A model generated the notes under the pieces. That model was not told the origin of the DNA. It saw nothing but the letters and a program-made list of their open reading frames with translations, and searched no databases. A program made the translations under genes and the position numbers. DNA of 64,000 nucleotides from Schizophyllum amplum (lineage: Eukaryota > Basidiomycota > Agaricomycetes > Agaricales > Schizophyllaceae): NCBI GenBank assembly GCA_007026445.1, contig VDMD01000083.1, forward strand, positions 1 through 64,000. The letters are read 5' to 3'. Positions 12,116-23,652 of the stretch are shown here, in pieces (positions within the stretch are counted from its first letter, which is position 1; each line of letters starts with the position of its first letter).

Positions 12116-15100
12116 ATGGACCCGACGCCGCCGTCCTCGCTCGCGTCTTCCTACCGCTCGCATCGCACGCCGTCGGCCTCAACGTTATGGGCGCATCTCA
12201 TACGCAAGGACAGCCCGCTGACGTCGTCGCCGACGATGTCCAGCGCGATGCTCTCGACCCCGGTCGCGCCACTGGACAAGACGGGAACTTCCATGCGCAT
12301 GCTGCTGCACGATACTCAGGCCAATTTTGAGTCCTTCTCCTCTCGCGTCGACAAGCTCCTGGACGCCGTGGAGAACACCAAGAGCGAGATGGAGGACATG
12401 AAGCAGATGATGCGGGCGGAGCGGGAGAGCACAGCGAGCGATATGATTGACTTGGGTGCGTAGACTTCATTTCCTAGGCTTGATCGAACGTTCGAAGCGC
12501 ATATATGCGCCTGGCTGACCATTATACGCTAGTCAATCGATGCCAGCGCGAGATCCAGAAGTCTTTGGGGGAGCCAACACAATCAGCACAGACAAGAACG
12601 CTCTCCAGCGACATCTTTGCGAAACTGGACGTGATATGCAGTCGTCTGGACAGCATGGATCAGGTGCGTGGGCTGCGCAATAATGTTTACGGACTTTGCT
12701 CACAAGTCTTCCTTAAGGCGCAAAAGTACAATAATCAGCTTTTGCACTCGCAGACCCAATACATGCGCCAACTACAGGACCAATCTACCCTAGCCATGAA
12801 CAACATATCGCCTATCCTGCCCAATATCCAGAAACTCGCGACAATCGTCGACGCCAGCTCTGTCAAAGTCACCGAAAACCTGCACCCTCTCATTCTCAGC
12901 TCCGTCGCCCAGAGCGTCTCTTCAAGCGTGCTCACCTCCGTTTCGGACACCGTTCGCTCGTCAATCTCTGACTGCGTCTCCTCCGTCCTGCCTGGGGCTG
13001 TATTTTCGGCGGTCTCTCTCTCTATACCTGCTGCACCTACTTCGTCTGCTCGATCTACCGACTTTGCCGACTCCGAAACAATTACGAAGCTCGCTAGCGA
13101 AATCAGCACCGCCGTCGGAGAAAGCCTACGCTCTGCCCTCCGCTCGGACATCGCTCAGACCTCGGAAACACTGCGCAACAGTCTTGGTGATGCCCTCCAC
13201 AGGGCCGTTTTTACCGGGAATCGACAATATTTCGAATAAAGTCCCTGCGTACATTAGCGCCGTCGTTCCCGATGTCGTTCGCGGCGTTTCTGACAAGCTT
13301 TGCCTATCTATCGGCGCGAATCAGAACGACCTATCGGACAAGACGCGGCTGGCTGTCGATCAAGCCCTGCGCGATGTGGTCCCTGGTGTCGTGCGCACGA
13401 CTGCGGCAGACGCGCTCCGGGACGTGGCAGACAACGTGCGCAACGTGCTCAACGAAAGGCTCCTGGTGGCGCTTGCGTCTTCGGTGAACTCGGCGGCTGC
13501 GGCTCGGTTTGCTCAAGAGGGACTCGCGCGCAGGCAGTCGGCGATTAGCGGCAGCCCGAAGAAGCGGCGCGCCCCCTATATGGACAGCGAGCAAACCCGC
13601 AAACGATCTCGGATGTTAGGCTCTATGCGCGAACCTCACGCCTCTGCCCCGGCTACCCGTCGAGGCGCTGATTTTCTAGGCGCTACTGGTTCTCAAGATG
13701 CGGCTCGGACCGCCTCTTTTCGACCTCCTCGGGCAATTGCAAGCTCAACAAGCATTCGGTCTACGCACAATCAGACGCTACCACGCCGACCGCTTGCAGA
13801 GATCTTCCCAGATGACTCCAGTCCGCTGGTTACCCGGAACGCCTCGAATGGAACGAGTAGTCCTCCGTCTGAGGCTCTGTTGGGCCGCTCGACTGGTTCT
13901 CGCCTGGGACCTGCGACCAGCCATATCCACCCGTCGGACGATGCCGCCAATCATCAGATTTCTGAGACGAGTGGTGCACATCACACCTTGGAAGGTCTCT
14001 CCGGTGCAGACGGCGCGCTGGAGGAAGCCGACGCAGAGGGCTCGGTCGTTTCTCAGGATGCGTATCATGCCGCAGAGGTCTTCCGGGACGCGCAAACTCG
14101 TCCGGCTGTTGACCAAGCCGCACGCGACCGCGATGGAGGAACGTGCAAAGAAGTCGGCGACAACTGGCAGCTGCCTTCATCTAGCCCGCCCTCCTCGCCG
14201 TCTCCGCTCCGAACTACCCTCACGTCGGCGCGTAGCGTTGCTGGCTTGATTGCGGACACGCTGCGTACACCTGCGGAGGACGTGAAGCAGAACATCTTGC
14301 TGAGGCGCAGTGTCTCACAGCTTTATACACCAGAGTCATCTTCTGCGATGGAGACATCCTCGCCGGCAATGGGAGCCTCGCCGGCCAGGGGATCGTCGTC
14401 GGCGATGGGGTCTTCGTTGCAAGGATCTTCTCCGACAGACGGCTTTCAACGCGGTGCGGCTGTCAACCAAGTTCCCTCCACAATATCCCGGAAACAGAGG
14501 CAACTGCATCTGCACCAGTCAAAGCGGGTCCTGCGAAGCAGCGTGTCGCCCTCCATTGCCGCTGGTTCTGTGCCTCCCCTCGTCCCCGGAGGCGTCAATC
14601 GCAACGCGGCGAAGCCCACGAGTCTGGCGCAGCGGCTGTTTCCACCCATATTGGCTGCTAGCGATACAACGACCCAGACCATAGAAGATGCGACCCGGAC
14701 GTCAGGAGATATAGCCAGGACGCTCAGAGGCGCAACAGCGACGCCTACACGGAAGAAAAAGCGAACACCCGTGCCACTCACCGCCCCACGAGTGACACGG
14801 GCTAGCGTAGCTGCGTCGCCGACTGCGAATTACCTATTCCAGGAGCTCCCCTCGCGCAACAGATTTGTTACGCCTGCGCCCCATTCGCACGCGGGACCGT
14901 CCAGCGAGACTACGATGAAGCCGGCAGTCTCGTTGGATGATGCAGCATCCACAGCGAATGCTCTCCCTGCAACTTCAGCTCCGTCGACGTCCACCTCCGT
15001 TCCGACCACAGTAGAATATCCGACAGCCGTTCGGGTGATGGGTTCCAACATTCAGAGTCAGAATCTCCAGAGCACGGCATTCAGGACGCCTGTACCGGCC

Positions 15101-15255
15101 ACCGTAATGTTTCACAGGGAACGCAGGTCGCCCTCGGTGAGTTCTGCGGAGCCATTGTCTGCCCGAAGTCACGAACTGATGTAAATGCGCAGAGGCCTTT
15201 CAAGGGACGCCGCTTCATTCCTCTCGATGACTCCGACGATGAGATTGTGGATTAG
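12116..15255 (+). CDS. Large low-complexity, coiled-coil hypothetical protein
   Basis: Function not recognised. The proposed exons are 12116-12455, 12533-13186, 13242-15136 and 15193-15255 (983 residues). An N-terminal coiled-coil stretch (around 'RVDKLLDAVENTKSEMEDM') is followed by amphipathic repeats such as 'SVAQSVSSSVLTSVSDTV', then a basic 'SPKKRRAP...RKRSR' patch that looks like a nuclear signal, then a long Ser/Pro/Thr-rich region. It ends in an acidic tail, 'RFIPLDDSDDEIVD', reached through a clean GTGAGT...CAG intron. Two joins are uncertain. At 13187-13241 a 55-nt GTGATG...AAAG intron restores the frame, but a frameshift is an alternative. At 12664-12717 a 54-nt GTGCGT...AAG stretch may be a further, frame-neutral intron. 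A chromosome or nuclear role is only an inference from composition. Confidence 0.7.
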
Positions 15256-15677
15256 ATGGTCGAAGTTATGTGTCCAATTGCTCCATTTTCATCACAGTTA
15301 CAGTGCATGCTTTCAGTTAGGACAGATCTTACTGTCACCTATCGTACAGCAACCATTCGTAGTGCTCGTTTACCTGTTTCAATACTCGCCTAATCTCGAT
15401 CTTTGCTCGGAATTGCCAGCCGAACCAATGCGTGATGCTTGGTATCATTCTGCGGAACAAAGCACCCCGGATTGCTGAGACGATGAACAATGGGCAGTGG
15501 CGATGTCTCGTCCAAAAACGGCTACCTTTGTTCACAAACATTTCGTGGCAACAGTGTTACTGGTATAAAACGAGACAGGATGTCCTCATGCTAACGCAAG
15601 CTCCCCGGGCTCCATAACTACTGCAGCAGCGGATCTGCATACTTTCGTCGACGTCGGTCTCGCTCCTCATTGGCACC
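15256..15677. other. Short intergenic region
   Basis: Nothing beyond the 3' flank of one gene and the promoter of the next is seen in these 422 bp. Confidence 0.5.
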
Positions 15678-16378
15678 ATGTCACCGAAATCACATGCTCC
15701 CTGGAATCTCTTCCTCGCCTATATGGATGACCTCCATGTCGCCCTCATACTCATACCTCACGCCCCTACTCCCGACTCTACTGCGTACCGTTGGCAGATC
15801 AACTGCGACCCGTCCAGTCGCTCGCACTGGCAGAAGCACTTTGAGAAGGGCCCAGGAGCACACATGGCGCGCGACCTCCGTCGACTGCGCTTTGTGGCAC
15901 AAGTTCCTGCGGACAAGCATGCGTTGCTTTACAACACTATAGTCAAGGACATCGGCGTCGCAAACGCGTACAATTACGCGCGTGCAGACTACGGGCCAAG
16001 GATATGGGCTGTGGATGCGTTGGATGTGAGTCCTTCATCAATGTGATGTATATTCTGCTGATACGGTAGTCGTAGGGCCTTGTGAGAGCGGGTGTCATCG
16101 CCATCTACGGCACAGAACGGCAAACACGAGAGCAAGTTCTGTGCAGCATCGTTGACGAGGGATTCGATGCTTGCAGAAGACAAGGACGCGATGTCAGCCC
16201 GCTGATCTCTCAGCAGAGGGAGGTTGACACCAATCGCGAACAATCAGCGCCTGCGGAGAGATCGCGCTCCCCCTTCCGCGCATTCCAGAATGCTATCCGG
16301 TCTCGAACAGCACGCTCGTTCATAGACTCGCACCGCCCGAGGACGCGCGATGAAGGCGGCGGGTATAGTTGCAACTAG
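15678..16378 (+). CDS. Small hypothetical protein of a basidiomycete-type family
   Basis: Exons 15678-16025 and 16076-16378, joined by a 50-nt GTGAGT...GTAG intron, give 216 residues. The N-terminal two thirds look like a globular domain with the phrases 'HVALILIPHAPTPDSTAYRW', 'FVAQVPADKHALLYNTI' and 'GPRIWAVDALDGLVRAG'. This recalls the small DUF6914-like proteins that are abundant in Agaricomycetes, but the assignment is from memory of pattern and weak. The C-terminal third is Arg/Ser-rich and probably disordered. No signal peptide or membrane segment is visible. The function is unknown. Confidence 0.7.
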
Positions 16379-16491
16379 TTAGTACATACAACAATAGCAT
16401 GACGGACTCAATGCAATCGACAGCGACATAGCGAATAAACATACACACAGGTCGACAAAGAGGTAGATCTAGCGATAGATTGCAGGGAGGG

Positions 16492-19400
16492 CTACATGGA
16501 GGCCTTGATGCTGCTGAGCCGGACGACGAGCGGGAGGAGGGAGACGTTCTCGCTGGAGGCGTAGAACTGCACGCAGTCGAGGTGGATCTGCGGGGGTGTG
16601 AGTTCGAACGGCCGGTCGAGAACAATAGCCTCAAAATGCGTACCTTGAACCTGAAGAGCCTGTCAGTATGCGTATCGATTTGGAGTATATATTGACGTAC
16701 CAGTGATTGAAGTTCGTCTCGAACTTGTTCAGGAAGTCGAGACGTTTTGCCATACCAGGATCGTCCTCCGATGCCTCTGCGGCTGCAATGGCCTGATTGA
16801 CAGACTTCGAGAACGACGACGAGTACAACGCGAACGTCGAACACGTCGTCAAAAGGCGCGAGTACGCCTGTGACACATCAGCATCATATGCCTCAGGCGC
16901 CCCACCGCGACCCAGACGCACCTTCAGTAATTTCGAGCTCGTCAGCATGCACTCCTTCAAGCACGTATCCAAAAAGTCGACATGGTCGCGCAGCAGCTGA
17001 TCCACCGTCTGCACCTTCTCCAGTTTGGCCTCAAGGAGGCGCCAGTTTGGCTCGAGCACCTCGAACGTCGCGAACGCGAGGATCTGCTGCACGAACGACA
17101 GCATGCGCGCGCGCAGGAGGAACACGCGCGACCGCCAGCGCTCGAACTCGGGGTGGCTCGGTACCGCGCGCCGCCACGGCGCGGCCTTCTGCTCGATCCA
17201 CATCGCGGAGAGCGACTGCTCGACGTGCTTGAGGTGGAGGAGGAAGCGGAAGAGGAGCTGGTAGCGCAGGATCGTCTTGCGGGAGATCACGAGCGAGAGG
17301 GGAAACTTGACGGTGTAGTCGAGTGTGAGGGCGTCGATGGCTGGGAAGTGGGTGTTGTGTAAGTCACAGGGCGCGAGGGACATGAAGTTTGGACACGTAC
17401 CTAACATTGGCTTGTCGTCCTTCTTCTCCTTCCGCGCGCTACCTGCGGCCTGGTCGTCTGCCATATTGTTCCCGCCGCCATTCGCCTCGTAGTCTTCCCC
17501 ACCGCCCGCCAGCCCGCTCACCCCACTGACGCTGACGACCTTGATGAGCCACTCATAAAGCCCGCTGCTCGCCATCGTCACGCGCACGTCCTCCCTGTAC
17601 ATCGCGTCGTCGCCCTGCATGTCCGTGTTCAGCGCGAGGTCGAGCAGGCTCTGCAGCTTGACGATTGACGCGGATTTGGCGGACTTGCGCAGCTCGGTGT
17701 GCGCGAGGTCGAGGAGGTGCGTGAGGAAGGTGGACTGTGCGAGGAAGAAGAAGCGCTTGAGGGAACGCAAGCGGGGGATGAGTGCCTGATCGCGGATGAG
17801 AAGCTGGAGCAGCGTGCGGTTGGCATGCGTGTAGGCGGCGTCAAGGAATGCATAGAGTCTGCGGGGAGGTGTGAAAAGGGGGCGATGAAGGGGTCATAGT
17901 AAACGCACTTCTCATCGTCCATCCCGAGGTCGTCCACATTGATCTGCACGGGGTCCTGGCCGATCTCGATACCGCATTCACGGATGACGTTGAGATATTT
18001 TCCCGCGAGTAGGATCTTGTGTTTCCATCGCTCGAGCGCGGGCGGTATGCACGCACCGCCAGGCATCCGACTTGTCACCGCTCGCGGCGGCGGTATTCCC
18101 GCATGTTGACGCTTCGCCCCAGACAACGTTGACCCGTCCCGAAGCTATGCGGCATTCAGCGCCCCGCGCCATTAAACGGCACATCACACTCACCGTATAC
18201 CGCCTTTCCCAATACTCGTCCGTGTAGTCCATCTCGAGGATGCCGCGGTTGATGAACTTGCTCTCCTTGACGAGGAACTCTTCGTAGGGATCATCTAATC
18301 GGCCGGTTCGTATCCAGACGCGCAGCATCGCGACGTATGGCCGCCCGGCGTCGCGCAGGAGGGTTCCATATACGACCGTTGCAGTGGGATCGCCGCTCAT
18401 CGCTTGCATGCGGTCGTGCAAGATGCTCAGCACCTCTCCACCCTTTACAAGGATCTCTTCGTCGGCGGCGCCGGCCACGGCTTCGGACAGCACGGCTTTT
18501 AGCTTGGCTCCGCCCATGCCCAATGCTTCATCGCGCGCGGCGAGCTCGGCGTCCTGGGAGTCGTCGGACGAGCCGGAGGAGGAATAGTCGGGCGGCGCGT
18601 TGTCAGCCGCGCCGAGCTCGAGGATGAGGTGGTAGATGAGGGACAACGTGTGGACGGTAGGATGCACGTAAAACCACAGCTTCTGCAGGGAGAACTGCGG
18701 GGAGGTGTTGAAGGCATGCTCGAGTTGGGAGAGCAGGGTTTGGTAGTCCTGGGCAACGATGAGTAGAGCATTGTGAGAAGTGGTGGTTGCGCACCTTGAG
18801 CATGCCTCGTATTGAGGCGCATAGCGCGTGGTTGACGAGGCCGAAGTCGAGGACGCTGCGTTGTTCGATGAAGGCGGTGATCGCGGTGTAATAGGTGCCG
18901 AGGGGCAGGACGCGTTCGACCAGATCTCGCAGAGACGCGTCTGTCGACCGATTAGCGGAAGTATACAGTAAAGAGAATAGCACGCACCTAGAGACGATGA
19001 CGCCACGAAGCGGATGCCCTGCAGAGGGTCGTCGTCCTCGGGACTGTAATCGGGGTGGTAGTTGATATGAGTGCCTTCTATACCCTATCGTCCTCGTGAG
19101 CTTGATGTCGAGCAGTTGCTCGATAGCATACCATTAGCACATATAATAGATCCTCCAGAATCATTGCCTCCTGTATCTCAACAGGGACGTGGTCCAGTGG
19201 CTCTTGTCGTGCCTTCCCTTTCCCCATTGCTGACGCCACGCCGGAAGTAACCCTAGAGTTGAGGGGCGCGCGGACGAAGGACGTCTCTTCAATGAAAGAG
19301 GGCTCATGGCGGTCTGAGGACGCGTCAGATTCGCAATCGACGCGTCTGGCTGTTCGTACTTCGGGTACCGCGACTAGCGCTGTCGCGTGAAGTATAGGCA

Positions 19401-19595
19401 TGGCCATTAGAGACTTCTGGTATGTCCTCGTATTGTTGGCGGTGCCTTCTGACTGACGCTATGGTTCCAGCGACCTGATTCTGATAAGTCAGTAGAAACA
19501 GGCAGAGGCATAAGACGCACCTTGGAATACTCCTTCGCGGACAGCGTTAGATTGTTCTTGCGGGGTCGTGCGGAAGGCGTAAAGGGTCGTTCCAT
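16492..19595 (-). CDS. Gamma-tubulin complex component 2 (GCP2 / Spc97 / Alp4)
   Basis: Eleven exons (minus): 19595-19521, 19480-19360, 19313-19132, 19084-18988, 18940-18795, 18748-18194, 18144-17909, 17858-17401, 17340-16701, 16659-16644, 16587-16492; 873 residues. GCP2 pairs with GCP3 around gamma-tubulin to nucleate microtubules at the spindle pole body. GRIP1-region phrases are 'ILEDLLYVLMGIEGTHINY', 'EYWERRYTLRDGS' and 'KILLAGKYLNVIRECG'. GRIP2-region phrases are 'LRSLKRFFFLAQSTFLTHLL' and 'RMLSFVQQILAFATFEVLEPNW', ending with 'IHLDCVQFYASSENVSLL'. Exon 10 is only 16 nt (residues WLFRFK). The first two introns were chosen because they alone link the conserved N-terminal 'KNNLTLSAKEYSK' head in frame; intron 2 has a textbook CTGAC branch point. 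The insert around 'GGGEDYEANGGGNN' is low-complexity. Confidence 0.94.
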
Positions 19596-19837
19596 CGGTA
19601 CTGTCTAATACACAGTTCAGAGTCAAATACTTCTGCAACACCGTATAGTGGTAGATCAGCCGACGGTAATCGAGAGCGGGTGAGCGCGAGAACAAGGAGA
19701 ACAATGGACGTCACAGTCACGTTGCGTGACTGGTCAACCACGTGGTAACGCGTCGCGCCGAGAAAGGAAATTTGGCATTTTCCTCCTCCGACCCCCTTCT
19801 CCCCGTCGTCCTCCAAGTAGTCGCGTGGCCCGGCGAC
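19596..19837. promoter_or_regulatory. Bidirectional promoter of GCP2 and uS4m
   Basis: These 242 bp separate the start codons of two divergent housekeeping genes. The sequence is GC-rich with several CpGs and no evident TATA box. Confidence 0.5.
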
Positions 19838-20960
19838 ATGCGTGACGTCGGCGTATACAATGTGAAGCGCGCGCTTCCGCGCATGGTGAGCACGAACCTA
19901 CATATGTCTGGCGTGTCATACTGAAGATCTCGGACAGAGCTGGGCGCCGCAGAACTTGTATAATTTATGGCAGCGAACGCACAAGGACGGCCCCAAGAAG
20001 GGGGACATCCTCTTCAACCATGCCACCCGCACACTGTTCCAGCAGCGCTGGGAATCGAAGCGCTGCACACGCGCATACCACGGCGACTTCATCAATGAGA
20101 CTATCTTCAAGCGCTGGTACCTCCCATCCACCATCCCCGACCCTCGCCCGCGGCGGTTGGTGCTCGACGACAAGGCGGACCTCGAGGAGTTTGCGCAGCG
20201 GCGGCAGCGAGAGAAGGAATACGAGTTCGTGCAGCGGAGGAAGGGCCTGCCCCCGGTCACCAGCTTGATGTTCACGGACGTCGAGCGTCGCATTGACGTG
20301 CTCGTCTTCCGCGCGTGTCTCGCGCCGAGCGTATACGAGGCGCGCCGCCTCGTTGTGCACGGCAAGGTCAAGCTTAACGGCAAGCAGGTGCGTCCGTTAC
20401 CACGCCCTTGAACCAATCACGCATGCTAACCCTGTCTGCCCTCCCTCCAGCACTCAAACGCCAACACGCGTCTGGCACCGGGCGACATGGTCACCGTGGA
20501 CCCCGCGCACATCAAGTTCCTCCGCAGGCCCCCCGCACGCGCCGGCTGGATCGACATCACCAAGCAGCTCATGGAAAAGGGCTCCCCCACGCAGCTCACG
20601 CCCTTCTGGCTCCCGCCCTACGCGTCCCCCTGGATGTTCATCCCCGCCTACATTGAGGCCTCCTTCGCCACCTGCTCCTTCGTCTACGTGCGCCACCCCA
20701 CCGCGCGCCCGGGCTACTCGGAGATCCCCACCCCGTACGACGCGGACGGCGACGTGATGCGCTTCACCTGGGAGTGGTACGCCAAGCGGCGCTCGCGCAT
20801 CCGATCCAAGACCCAGATGGCGCGCCGCCCGGAGGACAGGGCGCTTGCGCTGCTGAAGGACGACAGCATTGTTGTCCACGGGCGGAAGCAGTATAAGCGC
20901 GAGTTGGAGCGGAGGGCGAGAGAGAAGGTTCTCTTGCAGAACAACGGCATTTGGAACTAG
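19838..20960 (+). CDS. Mitochondrial small-subunit ribosomal protein uS4 (Nam9-like)
   Basis: Exons 19838-19885, 19938-20387 and 20451-20960 give 335 residues. The protein binds the mitochondrial small rRNA early in assembly. The N-terminal 'QNLYNLWQRT' resembles the start of fungal Nam9 proteins. An S4 RNA-binding domain is clear at about residues 130-180: 'RRIDVLVFRACLAPSVYEAR' then 'VVHGKVKLNGKQ', then 'NTRLAPGDMVTVD'. The C-terminal part is a long basic extension ending in a charged helix ('KQYKRELERRAREKVLLQ'), as in mitochondrial rather than bacterial S4. The first exon codes for only 16 residues; it was chosen because its GTGAGC donor joins in frame to the conserved 'WAPQNLYNLW' stretch. 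Confidence 0.93.
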
Positions 20961-22263
20961 ACATATACAGTGGGCTAATATTCAACACTCCGCTCTATTT
21001 TGCTTGCGGTCTGAAGTTCTGACTCCTCGAACGGCTTTTCGAAGCGATCGTTGCTGCTCCTGGTATTCCTTTGAACTCAGACTCACCCTAGCAATGCGGC
21101 AAAGTTCTCTCAGCTCGCACATGGTAGCTCTATTCTGGGTGCACGCTTCACCTATGCGCATTGCGCATGAGCGCGACCGGGATCTGCCTTAGCGGATGTG
21201 TACTACCATATAAAGCAGGTTCTTCACACGGTAATCGGCGAGATGTTCATTGTTCAACTTTACCTCCGTTCCGTCTCCGTGGCTGCGTGCTCCGTCTGAG
21301 GCAACTTCTTGCTGGTCATATATTTGCTGGGAAGCTGCATTTCAGAGAAGCGATGCATAGACTGAGTCTACTGGGAGCGACGCTGGCCAAGAATTGCAGA
21401 ATCAGCGCACAGAAAGTAGGTTCACGAAAATGGGTTGGACGTTTGGCACGAAGACGGAAGAGCTATTCGTCTTCAACTTCTAGAGACACGCAAAAAATCC
21501 AAAAGGAAAGATTTTTGATACACATAGAGAACACATAGTCCTGCTGCTCCTGCTTGACATTAGACCATATCGTACAGATGGTCATCCAAGTGGACGACCA
21601 CACAGAAGGACACTAGATGGTACATGGGAGCTACAACTTCCGAGACGACGAAACACAATGGGGTTTTTGTAAGATGATAGAGAGTGCCAAATGGAGGCGA
21701 TCGTAACTCGTAACAATGTCATATATAAGCCGAGAATACCCACGACACACGCAGGTTTAACCGATCATGGCGGTGAAGCCACAGCCGGTGAGGGGGTGAC
21801 CGCGGTGGCCCCCGACGCCGCTGGCATCAGAGGAACCGCAGTACAAACGTGACGAGCACGTTGTGGTAAGGAGCGAAGGGTTTGGGACACAGATACGCAG
21901 CTGCAAGACTGTGAGAACTACAACACGGGGGCGAGAACAACGAACGACAGCGCGCGCGCGAAGGGGCGAAAATGGTGTAATGCGCGCTCCCGCAAAAGCC
22001 GAGGACGAGAGGGATCCGGATAGCCGAGACGGGTTGGTGAGGTGCTGAACGCGACGAATGGCGAGGTCAGGTCACAAAGTGACCGCGAGAGGAACCGGGA
22101 CCGCCGAGGCGGTACATAGACTGCGAGAGAGAGACGGACAGCTCTGAGCGGGACCGCAAGCAGCTGCTTGCGTCCAGCCAAGGACCGCCGACCGCTATCG
22201 CAATAAACGCGTATCCTGCACGGCCAGTGCGACCGCCCGCTGAAATGGGCGGCGATGTGCCGC
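20961..22263. other. Convergent intergenic region
   Basis: No gene is supported in these 1.3 kb between convergent genes. A TATA-like ATATATAA at about 21721 has no coding frame behind it. Several short frames lack motifs. Confidence 0.5.
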
Positions 22264-23652
22264 TCACTGCGGGAGTCCCGACCCCAGACCACCACCGTTC
22301 CCCGCCTGCTCGATCAATGGCATCAACGTCGGCACAACGGAGGGACGCTTGATCTCGTTAAGCACGGCCTGAACAAGGTACTCCGCCTCCTGGCGCTTCT
22401 GTCGCTCGACACTGAGCTCGACCTCCTTCATCATAAGATGCGCAGAGACGCTGCCTTCTGTTGGCCTGGCAGCCCAAGAGGACGGGTCGATACGAGCGAG
22501 AGCATCCATGAGGTGCTGCTCCGATAACTTCAGGTGCTGCAAGTCGCTTTCCAATGCGGTAAGTTCCCGGGAGAGATCCTCGAAAGACGGAGGGGGTGTG
22601 CGGTTGCCTTGAGCCGAACGATCTTTGTAACCCCCAGCCCCGTAACGAAAGTCAAACGTCGTGCCCTGGAAACCCCGTCAATGTGACTGCAATGGCCCCC
22701 TAGAAGGTGGGCACGCACAATGAGGGGACGAGTCATGACCCTGTTCTTGTAGTCCTTGGGGCGAGCGTTCCGCTCACGATGATCGGGCCGGCCAACGTAG
22801 CGGCGCGGAGGGGAAGGAGAGCGAATGTAGCGGTTCGAAGCAAAACGGTCGTGGTCGTCTCCCAAGCGGCTCATGGGCCTCATCGGGCTGGGCATCTGAT
22901 CGAAATGACCGTAGTTGTTGTGCCCGTAGTTTGGGCGCATGCTGCGAGGGCTGCGCGATCTCATGCGAGGAGTATAGCCGCGTCTCTTGCCGACAGGGCT
23001 GCGAGATCGGCGGCGCCTGTCGGGCGACATACTACGACGCATGGACATGCGAACGACGCCACGGCGAATGTTGCGGTCGTCGGGGGGCGGAGATCGGGGG
23101 CGAGTGCCCTTCTCAAAAGCCTTGAGCTGGACCTCCAGCTTCTTGAGTTGCTTGTGAGGAACCTCATCCCTCTTGACCAGGCTATGACGCGTCGTCAGCT
23201 CCGACACATACCCGATCAATACGGATGTACTCACCGGCGCTTCATTCTCACGTCGTCTCTGGGGTCGACTGAGGACGTTCTGCTCGCGAATCAAAGGTAC
23301 TGCACACTCACAAGCCCATCCTCTCGAAGATCTTGCGCATCGTAACCGGGTCCTGACCGAAAAATTGGAAGACTCGGTCGGGCAAGCTCTGGTCGAGAGG
23401 CGCCGTGATTAGCGCGGTTACATGGGGGGCAGCAAGGGTACGCACGGAGCCAGGTATGAAGTACCAGGAGAACCTGAATCCGTCATTGCGCGTCCTCGGT
23501 TTGGATATTGTTTCGATGGGGGGATGCGGTAGCTTGTGCGGATCCAAATCCTTCCCAATCGCAATTGCGACCATCTCCACGGGCTTGTCGTACAACGGCT
23601 CCGCCTTGTACGGTTTGTAGAGGAACTCGACCTCAATCTCCAGCATTGACAT
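22264..23652 (-). CDS. RS-rich hypothetical protein with C-terminal coiled coil
   Basis: Exons (minus) 23652-23312, 23268-23235, 23171-22719 and 22665-22264 give 409 residues. Residues 1-115 form a compact-looking domain ('MLEIEVEFLYKPYKAEPLYD', 'FFGQDPVTMRKIFERMG'). Residues 150-275 are packed with Arg-Ser and Pro pairs ('MSPDRRRRSRSPVGKRRG', 'RSPSPPRRYVGR') in the style of splicing-associated RS proteins. The last 130 residues contain heptad-like helices ('EDLSRELTALESDLQHL' and 'VERQKRQEAEYLVQAVL'). A link to mRNA processing is inferred from the RS region only. Bases 23234-23172 (63 nt, frame-neutral) may be intron or coding. No known family was recognised for the N-terminal domain. Confidence 0.75.

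Noticed and set aside
13187..13202. 16-nt GT-AG intron that would restore the frame
   Set aside because: Too short for a spliceosomal intron; the 55-nt alternative or a base error is more plausible.
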